Below, one piece after another: positions 44,287-52,838 of a DNA stretch of 64,000 nt. Within the stretch, counting starts at the first letter, position 1. Every line of letters starts with the position of its first letter. This stretch comes from Collinsella aerofaciens. Its GTDB lineage: Bacteria; Actinomycetota; Coriobacteriia; Coriobacteriales; Coriobacteriaceae. The position numbers and the translations under genes are program-made. The notes beneath the pieces are model-generated. The model was not told where the DNA came from and ran no database searches. It was given only the letters and a program-made list of their open reading frames with translations. The stretch covers positions 1 to 64,000 of the forward strand of contig NZ_CABJFS010000008.1 in the NCBI RefSeq assembly GCF_902364945.1. Direction: 5' to 3'.

Positions 44287-45078
44287 ATGTCATCTACTTC
44301 AGACCTTTCACCGGCCGAGCGTCAGCGATTTATCATGAATTGGCTGGCCGAAAAGCCAAATATCTCGGTATCCGACATCGTTCGCCGTTTTTCGGTTTCG
44401 GAAGTCACCGCACGACACGACCTCATCTCGCTGGAATCCGAAGGCAAGCTGCGTCGCGTACGCGGCGGAGCGGTATCGCTTTCTCGCTCCAACGCAATCT
44501 CGTATCCCGAAGAGCGCATCAATGTCCAAGTCGAGGCCAAGGAAGCCATCGCCGCAACCGCAGCAACTCTTGTTGATGATGGCGATGTTCTGGTAATTGA
44601 TATCGGCACCACAGGCTTTTACTTCGCTAAGGCCCTCATGGACAAGCGTGAGATCACCATTATCACCGGCGATCTTGCAATCGCGAACTACGCCAGCTTC
44701 AATCTCCCCAATGCTTCGGTAGTGCTGCTGGGCGGCTCCGTGCGCAAGGGCCACCTCTATCTCGCGGGCGCACTAACGCTCGACTGCATGAGCAAACTAC
44801 ATGCCGACAAGGCGTTTGTCAGTGCCGACGGATTCCACCCCGACCACGGTTTTACCGTCGAGCACGACTTCTCGGCCATGATCAAGCATATGTACCTTAC
44901 CAACTCAAACCAGGGCTACATGATGGTTGACCAGGGAAAGTTCAACAAAACCAGTTTTTATCAGTCCGCGCAGATCGATGACCTCGACGGCATCATCGTT
45001 GATGGAGACGACGAGAGCATCATGACGGCGGCAATCGAGAGCAGTCGCAGTCATCCCAAGCTCTATATTGCAAAATAG
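44287..45078 (+). CDS. DeoR/GlpR family transcriptional regulator
   Basis: A 263-residue repressor. The N-terminal HTH (NISVSDIVRRFSVSEVTARH, then SEGKLRRVRGGAVSL) is typical. The sugar-phosphate sensing DeoRC domain includes VIDIGTTGFYFAKAL and VLLGGSVRKGHLYLAG. It is divergent from the transaldolase-PTS operon and most likely represses it until a phosphorylated intermediate builds up. GGAG precedes the ATG at 44287. Confidence 0.93.
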   Translation: MSSTSDLSPAERQRFIMNWLAEKPNISVSDIVRRFSVSEVTARHDLISLESEGKLRRVRGGAVSLSRSNAISYPEERINVQVEAKEAIAATAATLVDDGDVLVIDIGTTGFYFAKALMDKREITIITGDLAIANYASFNLPNASVVLLGGSVRKGHLYLAGALTLDCMSKLHADKAFVSADGFHPDHGFTVEHDFSAMIKHMYLTNSNQGYMMVDQGKFNKTSFYQSAQIDDLDGIIVDGDDESIMTAAIESSRSHPKLYIAK

Positions 45079-45082
45079 CTCA

Positions 45083-45121
45083 AATGGCCGGGTCGCCCCC
45101 ACTGCGGGCGACCCGGCCATT
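45083..45121. terminator. Bidirectional terminator between deoR-family gene and HAD remnant
   Basis: A perfect 16-bp stem (45083-45098 with 45106-45121), followed by TATTAAATC on the plus strand, between two converging coding sequences. Confidence 0.8.
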
Positions 45122-45123
45122 TA

Positions 45124-45393
45124 TTAAATCAACCCAAAATGCTGCATCGCTGTGACGGTACCGTCGTGTGCGACATCGTCGGTCACGTAGTCGGCGAGCG
45201 CCTTGACTTCGGGCATGGCGTTGTCCATGGCGACAGCCGTCTCGACAGCGGCGAGCATACCCAGATCGTTGCCGGAATCGCCAAAGCCAAAGGTGCGCGC
45301 GTTGCCGGTGCGACCTAGATACGCCAGCGCCCGCGCCAGGCCCACGCCCTTGTCGATGCCCTTGGGGCTCAACTCGCGATTTGTTTGCTGGGC
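45124..45393 (-). pseudogene. C-terminal remnant of a Cof-type HAD phosphatase
   Basis: The open frame gives the last third of a HAD-IIB sugar phosphatase: TNRELSPKGIDKG with the conserved Lys, GFGDSGNDLGMLAAVETAVA with motif III/IV Asp residues, then MDNAMPEVKALADYVTDDV. It is interrupted by an in-frame TGA at 45394-45396, and the N-terminal catalytic DxDGT half is absent from the DNA beyond. The break marks the left side of the accessory block. An intact HAD phosphatase is found at the other end of that block (53752-54579). Confidence 0.8.
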
Positions 45394-45498
45394 TCACTTG
45401 GAAGAGCGGCGGTAAACGCATCTCCCGGTTAATCCGGCACCGCCGAAGCGAACCCCACACACGCCCGCCGGCAAGCGGCACGCGCCCGCCAACGCAAA

Positions 45499-45533
45499 GG
45501 TCCGGCGGGACGCACCTAGCATCCCGCCGGACC
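45499..45533. terminator. Terminator hairpin of the mannose-type PTS operon
   Basis: A perfect 12-bp stem GGTCCGGCGGGA / TCCCGCCGGACC (45499-45510 with 45522-45533), 33 nt after the esterase stop. It lacks a long T-run. Confidence 0.65.
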
Positions 45534-45566
45534 GTCACTCGTCCAGGAGGTCGCCGCGACGAGCCC

Positions 45567-46658
45567 CTAGATCTTCGCAAGCTCCTCGGAGATGACGCGA
45601 CAGACATCCTCAGCCTGAGGCATCACGCCGTACATCTCGAAGAAGCCGTGGTCGCAGCCGCGATAACGAATCGCAGTGACGTCAACGCCCGCATCCTGCA
45701 GCCTCTTCGCGAACAGCTCGTCCTGATAGCGCAGATAGTCATACTCGGAAGAGATGATGACCGTGCGGGGGAACGCGCTCACGTCCTCCGCGAACAGCGC
45801 GGAAATCAGCGGGTCGAGCATCTTGTCCGCATCGCCGTTGACGTACATGGGCGGAAGGTCGTTGTTGGCGAGGCGAATGCGATCAACCCTGCTCAGCGCC
45901 TCGGGCCTCTGCTCATCCACGACCTCGTACAGGTCATAGGACCACTCATCCGGAACGGGACCGCCATCAACGAGCGGATAAAGCTCGACAACCGCCTTGA
46001 TCCTATCCGCGTGAGAGCCCTCGAGCACGACGGCATTCGACAGGCTGCCACCCGCAGAGTCACCAGCCACGGCAATGCGAGTCGCATCAACGCCCAGCTC
46101 GTCAGCGTGATCGACAAGCCAGTCGAGCGTCTTCACGCAGTCCTCGACGCCACCGGGGAACATCGTCTCGGGAGACAAGCGGTACTCCGGATAGATCGCG
46201 ACGCAACCCGTGCGCTCCACGATGTCGCGCAGGCAGTTCTCGTACTGGCCGATGTTGCCCACCATGAACCCGCCGCCATGGATGAACACGAGCGCGGCAG
46301 ACCCATCCTCGTGCCCCTCCGGCGTGAAGATGTGCAGCGGAATGCCCTTGTCGCCGAAGTTCATGACGACGGTCTTCTTGGCAACGTTCGCGCCCCTCAC
46401 GACGTGGGTCTCCTTGTTGGGCGCGGAGCGCCACGCGATCACGTCCACCGGTCCGGCCGGCGCCGACCCCGCCGCAGGAGTCGCAGCGAGCTTCGCGTGC
46501 GCACGAGCATAGACGCGCGGATCGAGCACGTGCTCGCGGTCGTCACCCGGCACGGGCTTCAGCATCAGCCTCAGGCCGTTAGGCTCGACAACCTCCCTCG
46601 CGCCACTCTCAAGCACCTCAAGCTCGGAAGTGGGGTACTTCCTATCCTCGGCGCTCAT
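45567..46658 (-). CDS. Alpha/beta-hydrolase, hormone-sensitive-lipase-type esterase
   Basis: A 363-residue hydrolase. The oxyanion motif FIHGGGFMVGN and the nucleophile elbow VAGDSAGGSLS define the HSL (family IV) esterases; the catalytic Asp and His are probably in SSEYDYLRYQ and GCDHGFFE. The first 110 residues form a long N-terminal extension. There is no signal peptide, so it acts in the cytoplasm, perhaps removing acyl groups from the imported sugar. It starts 2 nt after the aldo/keto reductase gene. Confidence 0.9.
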   Translation of the reverse strand: MSAEDRKYPTSELEVLESGAREVVEPNGLRLMLKPVPGDDREHVLDPRVYARAHAKLAATPAAGSAPAGPVDVIAWRSAPNKETHVVRGANVAKKTVVMNFGDKGIPLHIFTPEGHEDGSAALVFIHGGGFMVGNIGQYENCLRDIVERTGCVAIYPEYRLSPETMFPGGVEDCVKTLDWLVDHADELGVDATRIAVAGDSAGGSLSNAVVLEGSHADRIKAVVELYPLVDGGPVPDEWSYDLYEVVDEQRPEALSRVDRIRLANNDLPPMYVNGDADKMLDPLISALFAEDVSAFPRTVIISSEYDYLRYQDELFAKRLQDAGVDVTAIRYRGCDHGFFEMYGVMPQAEDVCRVISEELAKI

Positions 46659-46660
46659 GG

Positions 46661-47605
46661 CTAGCCGATCTTCAGCTCGTCGAGCCTGGCGTCGAGCTTG
46701 GCCATCTCGTCGGCGGAAAGCTCCCACTCGAACGTCTCGCAGTTCTGAATCGCGTGGGCGTCCGTGCGCACGCCCACGAGAGCGGTGCCCACGTACTCCT
46801 TCTGGGTGCTCCAGTTCACGGCAACCTGCGCCACGGGTTTGTCGTGGGCCTCGGCGATCTCGTCCATGACCTTGAGCAGCTCCTGGACGCGCGAGAACTT
46901 GGGCTCCCGGAAGTAGTCGTAGAAGCCACCGCGGACGTCGCCTTCCTCGAACTTCGTCAGCTCGCGGAACTTGCCCGACAGGATGCCCGCGCCAAGGGAG
47001 CCATAGGTGAAGGAGTCGATGCCACGCTCGTAGCCCCACTTGATGAGGTCCTCGGAGGAGCGGTCAACCATAGAGTAGGGCGGCTGCTGGACGTCAATCT
47101 GAGCGACCTTCTCGCACTCCTCGATCATCTCGGTCGTGAAGTTGGAGACGCCGATGTGGCGAATCTTGCCCTGCTCCTTGAGGAGCTGGAGGGCGCACAT
47201 CGTCTCGGAGAACGGAGTCTTAGCGTCGGGCCAGTGCACGAAGTAGAAGTCGATGTAGTCGGTGCGGAGGTTGCGCAGCGAGCTCTCGACCTCCCTCATG
47301 ATGTTCTTGAACGAGGAGTCGCGGTCATAGCCGGCGGCGCTGGTGATCAGGCCAACCTTGGTCGAGAGCAGGTAGCTCTCTCTGTCGACGCCCCTGAGCG
47401 CGTTGCCGACGACCTTCTCGGACGTGCCGTTGCCATAGCACGGCGCGGTGTCGATGAGGTTGACGCCGTGATCGAGCATGGTGCGGATGGCGGACATGCT
47501 GGCGGCGTCATCGTTCTCACCAAAGGAGTCGCCGCCGATCGCCCAGGTGCCCACAGCGAGCTGGGAGACGTCGACATCGGAATTCTTGAGGTGCGTGTAG
47601 CGCAT
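46661..47605 (-). CDS. Aldo/keto reductase
   Basis: A 314-residue NADPH-dependent reductase. The catalytic tetrad is visible: Asp in NLIDTAPCYGNG, Tyr in the same segment, Lys in LSTKVG, His in YFVHWPD. The position within the PTS operon suggests it reduces a keto or aldehyde sugar intermediate. GGAGA precedes the ATG at 47605. A gap of 97 nt separates it from the IID gene. Confidence 0.94.
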   Translation of the reverse strand: MRYTHLKNSDVDVSQLAVGTWAIGGDSFGENDDAASMSAIRTMLDHGVNLIDTAPCYGNGTSEKVVGNALRGVDRESYLLSTKVGLITSAAGYDRDSSFKNIMREVESSLRNLRTDYIDFYFVHWPDAKTPFSETMCALQLLKEQGKIRHIGVSNFTTEMIEECEKVAQIDVQQPPYSMVDRSSEDLIKWGYERGIDSFTYGSLGAGILSGKFRELTKFEEGDVRGGFYDYFREPKFSRVQELLKVMDEIAEAHDKPVAQVAVNWSTQKEYVGTALVGVRTDAHAIQNCETFEWELSADEMAKLDARLDELKIG

Positions 47606-47702
47606 GTTCTCTCCTTCTAATGGGGCGGCACGCGTCGAATGTCCTCGATCGCGTGCCGCCGGGAATTGCCTTAAACAAGCTTCGAATGATCCGGAAGCCG
47701 CC

Positions 47703-48539
47703 CTACACGATGCCCACGAGGCCGAGGACGAGCGCCAGAATCATGATGCCAACCAGGATGATGTTGACGTTCACGTTCTTCTTGCGCAGGAGCCAGAGGA
47801 CGACGAGCGTAAGCCCCAGGGGCACGATGCCCTTGAAGATCGAGTCGAGGTAGGTCTGGATCATGACGGGGTCAGAGTCCTGAACCGGAATGGACAGGAT
47901 CGTGTTGAATTGGACGTTCGCCGCAGTCATGGCACCGATCATCACGAGGCCAACCGTGGAGGTCGCCTTGGTGATGAGCTTCATGAGACCACCCTCGTAC
48001 ATCTCGGAGATGAAGTTGGTGCCCATGCTGAAGCCGAGGTAGGTCATGAAGTATCGGCAGAGGATCGACGGGATGTTGTAGATCAGCAGGAACATGATCG
48101 CGCCGAGGGGCGAGCCGCTCATGGCGAGGTTGATGCCAATGCCGGCAGCGATGACACGCAGGACGCCCCAGAAGATTGCGTCACCGATGCCGGACATCGG
48201 GCCCATCAGGGAAACCTTGATGCCGTCGATGGACTCGGTGTCGAAGTCTTCGTGCTGCGAGTTCTCCCTCTCCATGGAGGCGACGAGGCCCATGGCGAAC
48301 GTGCCGACGTTCTGGGTAATGTTGTACCAAGTCGTGTGACGCTTCATGGCTTCGGCACGGGCCTCGGGGTCATCGGCGTAGTAGCGGTTAAGCGCGGGCT
48401 GGACGGAGTACAGCCAGCCGTCGGCGCCAGCCTTGACGGAACCGCCGGCGCAGGAGGCGAACACGGAGAAAGAGCGCAGGAAAATGCTGTTGAGCATCTT
48501 CTTGTCTTCAGGGCTCACATTCTTGGTCAGGTTGCTCAT
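47703..48539 (-). CDS. PTS mannose-family IID component
   Basis: A 278-residue membrane component. The IID signatures IFLRSFSVFASCAGG, MKRHTTWYNITQNVGTFAMG and SLMGPMSGIGDAIFWG are present. It works with IIC to form the channel. Its ATG overlaps the IIC stop by 4 nt. The C-terminal helix (LTLVVLWLLRKKNVNVNIIL) is typical. Confidence 0.95.
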   Translation of the reverse strand: MSNLTKNVSPEDKKMLNSIFLRSFSVFASCAGGSVKAGADGWLYSVQPALNRYYADDPEARAEAMKRHTTWYNITQNVGTFAMGLVASMERENSQHEDFDTESIDGIKVSLMGPMSGIGDAIFWGVLRVIAAGIGINLAMSGSPLGAIMFLLIYNIPSILCRYFMTYLGFSMGTNFISEMYEGGLMKLITKATSTVGLVMIGAMTAANVQFNTILSIPVQDSDPVMIQTYLDSIFKGIVPLGLTLVVLWLLRKKNVNVNIILVGIMILALVLGLVGIV

Positions 48540-49348
48540 GCGAAGAAATCCTCCTCGTCGCTGGTTACAGAGTCGTTGGAAACGGCCTGGGTGGCCAAGC
48601 CCTTCTTGGTGAGATCGAAAATCTCCTTGTCGCGGAGGGCGGAGGCAACCGCGATGATGACGCCGAGAACCGCGATGGCGATCATCGGGAGGCCGAGGTA
48701 CTGGTAGAGCGTGAAGCCCAGGAAGAAGTAGATGCTGAGCTCGGTGCTCCACAGCATCTGGAGCAGGAGCGCCATACCAACGGCGGGCAGGAGGGCGCCC
48801 ACGGCGTTGAGGCCGCTCATGACATTGGCCGGAATCTGGTTGACAATGGCGGCAACGGGCTCAGCGCCAAGGTAAACGCCGAGGAAGGCGATGAGGCCAA
48901 AGGCGGCGTACTTAACGAACCAGAGAACGAAGTGCTGAAGCGCGAGGCCCTTTTCGTTGCCCTCGGCGGCCATCTTGTCAAAGGTGGCGGCGAAGAACGC
49001 GAGGAACACGTTGTTCATGAAGATCGAGAGGAACGCGGTGACGACGCCAACGGGAACGGCCAGCGTGATGGCGGCGCCTTGGTCGATGCCGGCGCCAACG
49101 GTGAAGGCGACGGCGAGGGCGGTCGCGGTAACGGGCTCGGCGGAGATGGCGCCACCGATGTTAACCGCGCCCATGAAGATTGCCTCGAGAGAGGCACCGA
49201 TGATGACACCGGTCTTGACGTCGCCCATCAGAAGGCCCGCAACGAGGCCGACCACGAGAGGACGCTCGATCATACACTGACCGAGAACCCAGTTGCCGCC
49301 GTAGCAAATCAGCACGGTCAACCAGGCCATTACTGCTAACCCAATCAT
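48536..49348 (-). CDS. PTS mannose-family IIC component
   Basis: A 270-residue membrane component with the IIC motif IERPLVVGLVAGLLMGDVKTG and GASLEAIFMGAVNIGGAIS. The last 25 residues are acidic. Substrate specificity in this family (mannose, GalNAc, sorbose, fructosamines) is not readable from the sequence. Confidence 0.95.
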   Translation of the reverse strand: MIGLAVMAWLTVLICYGGNWVLGQCMIERPLVVGLVAGLLMGDVKTGVIIGASLEAIFMGAVNIGGAISAEPVTATALAVAFTVGAGIDQGAAITLAVPVGVVTAFLSIFMNNVFLAFFAATFDKMAAEGNEKGLALQHFVLWFVKYAAFGLIAFLGVYLGAEPVAAIVNQIPANVMSGLNAVGALLPAVGMALLLQMLWSTELSIYFFLGFTLYQYLGLPMIAIAVLGVIIAVASALRDKEIFDLTKKGLATQAVSNDSVTSDEEDFFA

Positions 49349-49394
49349 TTGACTTCCTTTCTCTCATTTCATTTGACCGCCTGGCCAAATCCCC

Positions 49395-49898
49395 TTATTT
49401 CTCCGCCGCCTCGATCAGACTCTTGAGAGGAGTCTTGGGATTGGACGGGATAAGCTGATGGAAAACCGGAATACCCTGCTCGCAAAGCTCCTTCGCGGCC
49501 TCGAGCTCATCCGGGTTGAGCATGATCGTGGAGTTGAGGGCGACCTTGCTATCCGGATCGGACTTGTCGAAGCGGCCGACATTGGCAACGTTCACGCCCT
49601 CGATCTTGCCCGGTGCGCCTTTAACGAGCTCAAGCACGTCACGCACGCAGTTGGTGAGCGCGAAGATGCGCATGGAGTCCGCACGCGGATCGTTCGCGAT
49701 GCGGCAAGCATCCGGAACATCCTTGACGAGGAGCTTCTGGCCCGCCGGCGTACCCATGGAAAGCGTCATGCGAAGGGCATCGCTCTCCACGGCGTGCTTG
49801 TTGGCGACGATGATCCTGGTGGTGTTGAGCTCCTTGGTCCACACCAGGGCGACCTGCCCGTGAATCAGACGGTCATCGACTCGAACCTGAACAATCAT
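49395..49898 (-). CDS. PTS mannose-family IIB component
   Basis: A 167-residue cytoplasmic component. The phospho-His is in VDDRLIHGQVALVW. It receives phosphate from IIA and donates it to the sugar. AGGAG lies before the ATG. It is 46 nt upstream of the IIC gene. Confidence 0.95.
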   Translation of the reverse strand: MIVQVRVDDRLIHGQVALVWTKELNTTRIIVANKHAVESDALRMTLSMGTPAGQKLLVKDVPDACRIANDPRADSMRIFALTNCVRDVLELVKGAPGKIEGVNVANVGRFDKSDPDSKVALNSTIMLNPDELEAAKELCEQGIPVFHQLIPSNPKTPLKSLIEAAEK

Positions 49899-49927
49899 TG
49901 TTTCCTCTCCTTACTTATTAGTGCTCT

Positions 49928-50356
49928 CTAATCGAAGAAGTCTCCGTCGGACCCCTCGTTGTCCGCGGCCTTGCTCGGAGGCTCGACGACCTGCATCGTC
50001 GCCCTCGCCAGCTCGACGCTCTGCTTGATCGAATCTGCCGTGACCGGCTCAGCGCCGAGGAGCGCCTCGATCACGAGGCCGAGGTTCATACCGGTAACAT
50101 GGACGATCCCGCGCTTCTCCGGCTCCATGAGGACGACCTTCTGGAAGACGGAGCCACCGTAGATGTCGGTGAAAATGATGGCCTCGTCCTCAGGGCCCAC
50201 CGAGTCAATAAACGCCTGGATGCGAGGGGTGAAATCGGAGTCGTCCACGTAGCAGTCAACTGCTTCCACCATGTCCGCCATACCGGTCAGGATCTCGATC
50301 GAGCTCCTGATTCCGCTTGCGAGGTGACCGTGCGACGCGACAAGAACTTTCTTCAT
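49928..50356 (-). CDS. PTS mannose-family IIA component
   Basis: A 142-residue component. The phospho-His is in VLVASHGHLASG near the N-terminus, and IIFTDIYGGSVFQKV matches the family Asp-x-x-Gly-Gly-Ser motif. The Ser/Asp-rich tail (SKAADNEGSDGDFFD) is unusual. It starts 10 nt after the aldolase gene. Confidence 0.94.
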   Translation of the reverse strand: MKKVLVASHGHLASGIRSSIEILTGMADMVEAVDCYVDDSDFTPRIQAFIDSVGPEDEAIIFTDIYGGSVFQKVVLMEPEKRGIVHVTGMNLGLVIEALLGAEPVTADSIKQSVELARATMQVVEPPSKAADNEGSDGDFFD

Positions 50357-50366
50357 CGAGTCTCTC

Positions 50367-51221
50367 CTAGAGCGAATAGTGGTTGGGGTTCAGAAGCTGG
50401 ATCTTGCTTGCGACGAACGCGCGCATGTCGGGGGCGGCGTCCATCAGGAGGCCAACGCCGTTGCCGTCGTTCTTGCCGGAGCTGATGTCCTTCTCGAAGG
50501 CGCGGTACATGGAGCGGAAGTACTCCGTGGCGATGTTGAACTTGCTCATGCCGAGGTTCACGGCCTCCTGGAGCTGCTCGTCGGGGATGTCGGAGCATCC
50601 GTGCATGACGAGGGGGACGCTGACGGCCTCCCTGCAGGCCTTGATGCGCTCCATGTCGAGGTTCGGGACCTTGACGTAGGGGCCGTGGGCGTTGCCGACG
50701 GCGATGGCGAGCGAACCACAGCCGGTGCCCTCGACGAACTCCTCGGCGAGGTTCGGGTCGGTATAGTGGTCGCTGTTCACGAAGTCGTTGGCGTCGGAGC
50801 CGTTGCCGACGTGGCCGAGCTCGGCCTCGATGTCAACGTCGAAGATCTTGGCGACCTGGACGACGTCCTTCGTGAGCTGGAAGTTCTCCTCATAGGGAAG
50901 CGAGGAGCCGTCGACCATGACGGAGGGGAAACCGGCCTTGACGCCCTTGACGGCGATCTCGTAACCAGCGGAGTGATCCTGGTGGACGGCGACGGGCACG
51001 CTCGCGCGCTCGGCGTAATAGCGGGCGGCGAAGGCGATGATGTCGAGGGCACAGTGGTCCTCGAAGCCGGGCCAGTACTGAATGATGATAGGCATGTGCT
51101 CATCCTCGGCGGCCTGGATCGCATAACGGATGGTCTCCGTGTTGATGACGTTGATCGCGGGCACGCCATAGTGGTGCTCGGTCGCATGTTGAAGAAGCTC
51201 GTTGACCTTGATGAGAGACAT
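50367..51221 (-). CDS. Class II aldolase (FbaA/GatY/KbaY family)
   Basis: A 284-residue zinc-dependent aldolase. Metal ligands lie in VAVHQDHSAG, AELGHVGNGSD and GNAHGPYVKV; the phosphate-binding part is LVMHGCSDIPDE, where the family usually has HGxSG, so Asp replaces a conserved Gly. It may cleave tagatose-, fructose- or another ketose-bisphosphate, or an unusual substrate. It is the first gene of the PTS operon and probably gives triose phosphates. Confidence 0.9.
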   Translation of the reverse strand: MSLIKVNELLQHATEHHYGVPAINVINTETIRYAIQAAEDEHMPIIIQYWPGFEDHCALDIIAFAARYYAERASVPVAVHQDHSAGYEIAVKGVKAGFPSVMVDGSSLPYEENFQLTKDVVQVAKIFDVDIEAELGHVGNGSDANDFVNSDHYTDPNLAEEFVEGTGCGSLAIAVGNAHGPYVKVPNLDMERIKACREAVSVPLVMHGCSDIPDEQLQEAVNLGMSKFNIATEYFRSMYRAFEKDISSGKNDGNGVGLLMDAAPDMRAFVASKIQLLNPNHYSL

Positions 51222-51335
51222 CTTTGTCTTCCTTTCACTTGGATAACCATTGGATTGGACAGTTCTCAGCTCGTCAGCTGGTTGAACACGAAGAGAAGCG
51301 CGAAGCAGGCAGGCGCTTGCAAAACGCGGTGGAAC

Positions 51336-52538
51336 CTATGCGGCCGACTGGCCCTCAGGCTGTGGCGCTGCGCTTCGACGCCACAGCACGTACGCCACAA
51401 AAGCAACGACCGCAGCAATCGTTGAAGCGAGGGCGAAGGCCAGAAAACCCGCGTGCGTGCCGAGCGCGTCGCACGCCCAACCGCCAAACAGGTTCGCAAC
51501 CACGACGGACAGACCGCTCTGAACCATCGCGAAGGCGCTCTGACCTCGAGCGCGACAATCCTCGTAAGTGTGGTTGGCAATGTAGGTAACGCAGGAGTAG
51601 TAGACGGTCATGTAACTCACGCTCTGCAGCAGCTGGCCGCAGATCATGACCGGGACGATGCCGGTGCCCACGAGCACGAGCCTGAGCGCCGCCATGAAGC
51701 AGGAAAAGATCAGGAGGTTCATCTCGCCGAAGCGCCTGACCAGCTTGGAGGAAACGAGCAGGATGGGGATCTCGCTCGCAGCGGAGACCGCACTCAGGAC
51801 GCCCACGAGGTTCTGACCCTCGCCAAGCTCGACCGCGTAGCGGCCCAAGAACGCCCCGATGAAGCCAATCGCGGCCGAACTGATGAAGGCGAAGACCAAG
51901 ACGAAGGCGATCTCATTGCTGGTAAACAGCGAGAGGAGGCCCTTTCCGTGGGAGACCTTGGGATCGTCCGCGGCATTGGCGCGAATTCCCGCCTCGGGGA
52001 GGCGCCACATGTGAGCCGCGAAGACCACCAGCGCGGCAGAGACCACCGCGAACTGGATTTGAGGAGCCATGTCGAGCAGCCGACCGACGATCAGGACGAC
52101 GATGGCATAGCCGATAGTGCCACCCATGCGAATGCGAGAAAAGTCCAGGCCAGAGCGATCCGCGAGCTCGATGACGAGGGAGTCGCTCAGGGGCAGGAGC
52201 CCCGAGAAAAACGCCGAGAACGCAAAGGTTACGAGAAGGACCGGGACGAACGTCGACGCCAGGTAATACAGCGGAGCGAGTACCGCCGCCGCAAGGCAGA
52301 GGATCACGATGACCGCGCGGCGGCGCCCGAGCTTGTCGGCGATCGTCGACCAGAGCGGCTGGATGGCGAGCGCACACACCGGGGTCGCCGCGAGGAGGAT
52401 GCCGGTCTGGGCTGCGCTGAGGCCGAGGCTCGTGTAGTGAGCGGAGAGGAACGGCGAGTACACGCCCGCGCAGACCCAGTAGAGGACGTTCGCGAAGAAC
52501 AGCGAAGTCATGCTTGCGTTTGTCCTGGCGTTGTGCAT
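51336..52538 (-). CDS. MFS transporter, LacY/HcaT-like
   Basis: A 400-residue permease with 12 helices. The first helix and loop (VLYWVCAGVYSPFLSAHYTS) and LGRRRAVIVILCL resemble the oligosaccharide:H+ symporter and HcaT/PhpT group. It may import an oligosaccharide or glycoside form of the substrate not recognised by the PTS. It is divergent from the RpiR gene, and its ATG at 52538 follows GGGAGA. A gap of 114 nt with no terminator motif lies before the aldolase gene. Confidence 0.88.
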   Translation of the reverse strand: MHNARTNASMTSLFFANVLYWVCAGVYSPFLSAHYTSLGLSAAQTGILLAATPVCALAIQPLWSTIADKLGRRRAVIVILCLAAAVLAPLYYLASTFVPVLLVTFAFSAFFSGLLPLSDSLVIELADRSGLDFSRIRMGGTIGYAIVVLIVGRLLDMAPQIQFAVVSAALVVFAAHMWRLPEAGIRANAADDPKVSHGKGLLSLFTSNEIAFVLVFAFISSAAIGFIGAFLGRYAVELGEGQNLVGVLSAVSAASEIPILLVSSKLVRRFGEMNLLIFSCFMAALRLVLVGTGIVPVMICGQLLQSVSYMTVYYSCVTYIANHTYEDCRARGQSAFAMVQSGLSVVVANLFGGWACDALGTHAGFLAFALASTIAAVVAFVAYVLWRRSAAPQPEGQSAA

Positions 52539-52722
52539 CGTGCTTCTCCCTTCTTGCTCGCCGGGTGCCTGTCTGGGCTTCGAAGTGATTCGCCATCTAG
52601 CGTGAAACAAAGTTGTGAGGCGTTGGAACAATGTTCTGTTGTTTCATCGTTTTCGTGCCGTTGTTTCACGGCTCATAAGATAGCAGCTCAAGATGAGATT
52701 GCGCCGGGGAAGCACCGATTTA

Positions 52723-52732
52723 CCGTGAACGG
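52723..52732. promoter_or_regulatory. CCGTGAACGG motif, site 3
   Basis: Embedded in the palindrome TACCGT-GA-ACGGTA. Shared with two control regions of the other PTS locus at 40808-40817 and 44059-44068. Confidence 0.5.
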
Positions 52733-52741
52733 TAGGAAATC

Positions 52742-52766
52742 AGCGGTGAAACGCTATTTCACCGCT
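52742..52766. promoter_or_regulatory. Candidate RpiR operator
   Basis: Ten-bp perfect arms AGCGGTGAAA and TTTCACCGCT around CGCTA. The TGAAA-N5-TTTCA core is typical of RpiR-type sites. Confidence 0.65.
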
Positions 52767-52838
52767 TATGAAACATTTTGCTTTATTTTCACCTCTCTTG
52801 ACCTAAGATACGAAGCAAACTAGGGCCAAGGAGTAACC

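Larger units (their letters stand above)
52539..52838. promoter_or_regulatory. Divergent control region of MFS and RpiR genes
   Basis: Three hundred nt containing many TGAAA/TTTCA boxes (near 52601, 52643, 52663, 52768), a perfect palindrome AGCGGTGAAA-N5-TTTCACCGCT at 52742-52766, and a CCGTGAACGG motif at 52723-52732. This fits an RpiR-controlled region. No coding potential was seen. Confidence 0.65.
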
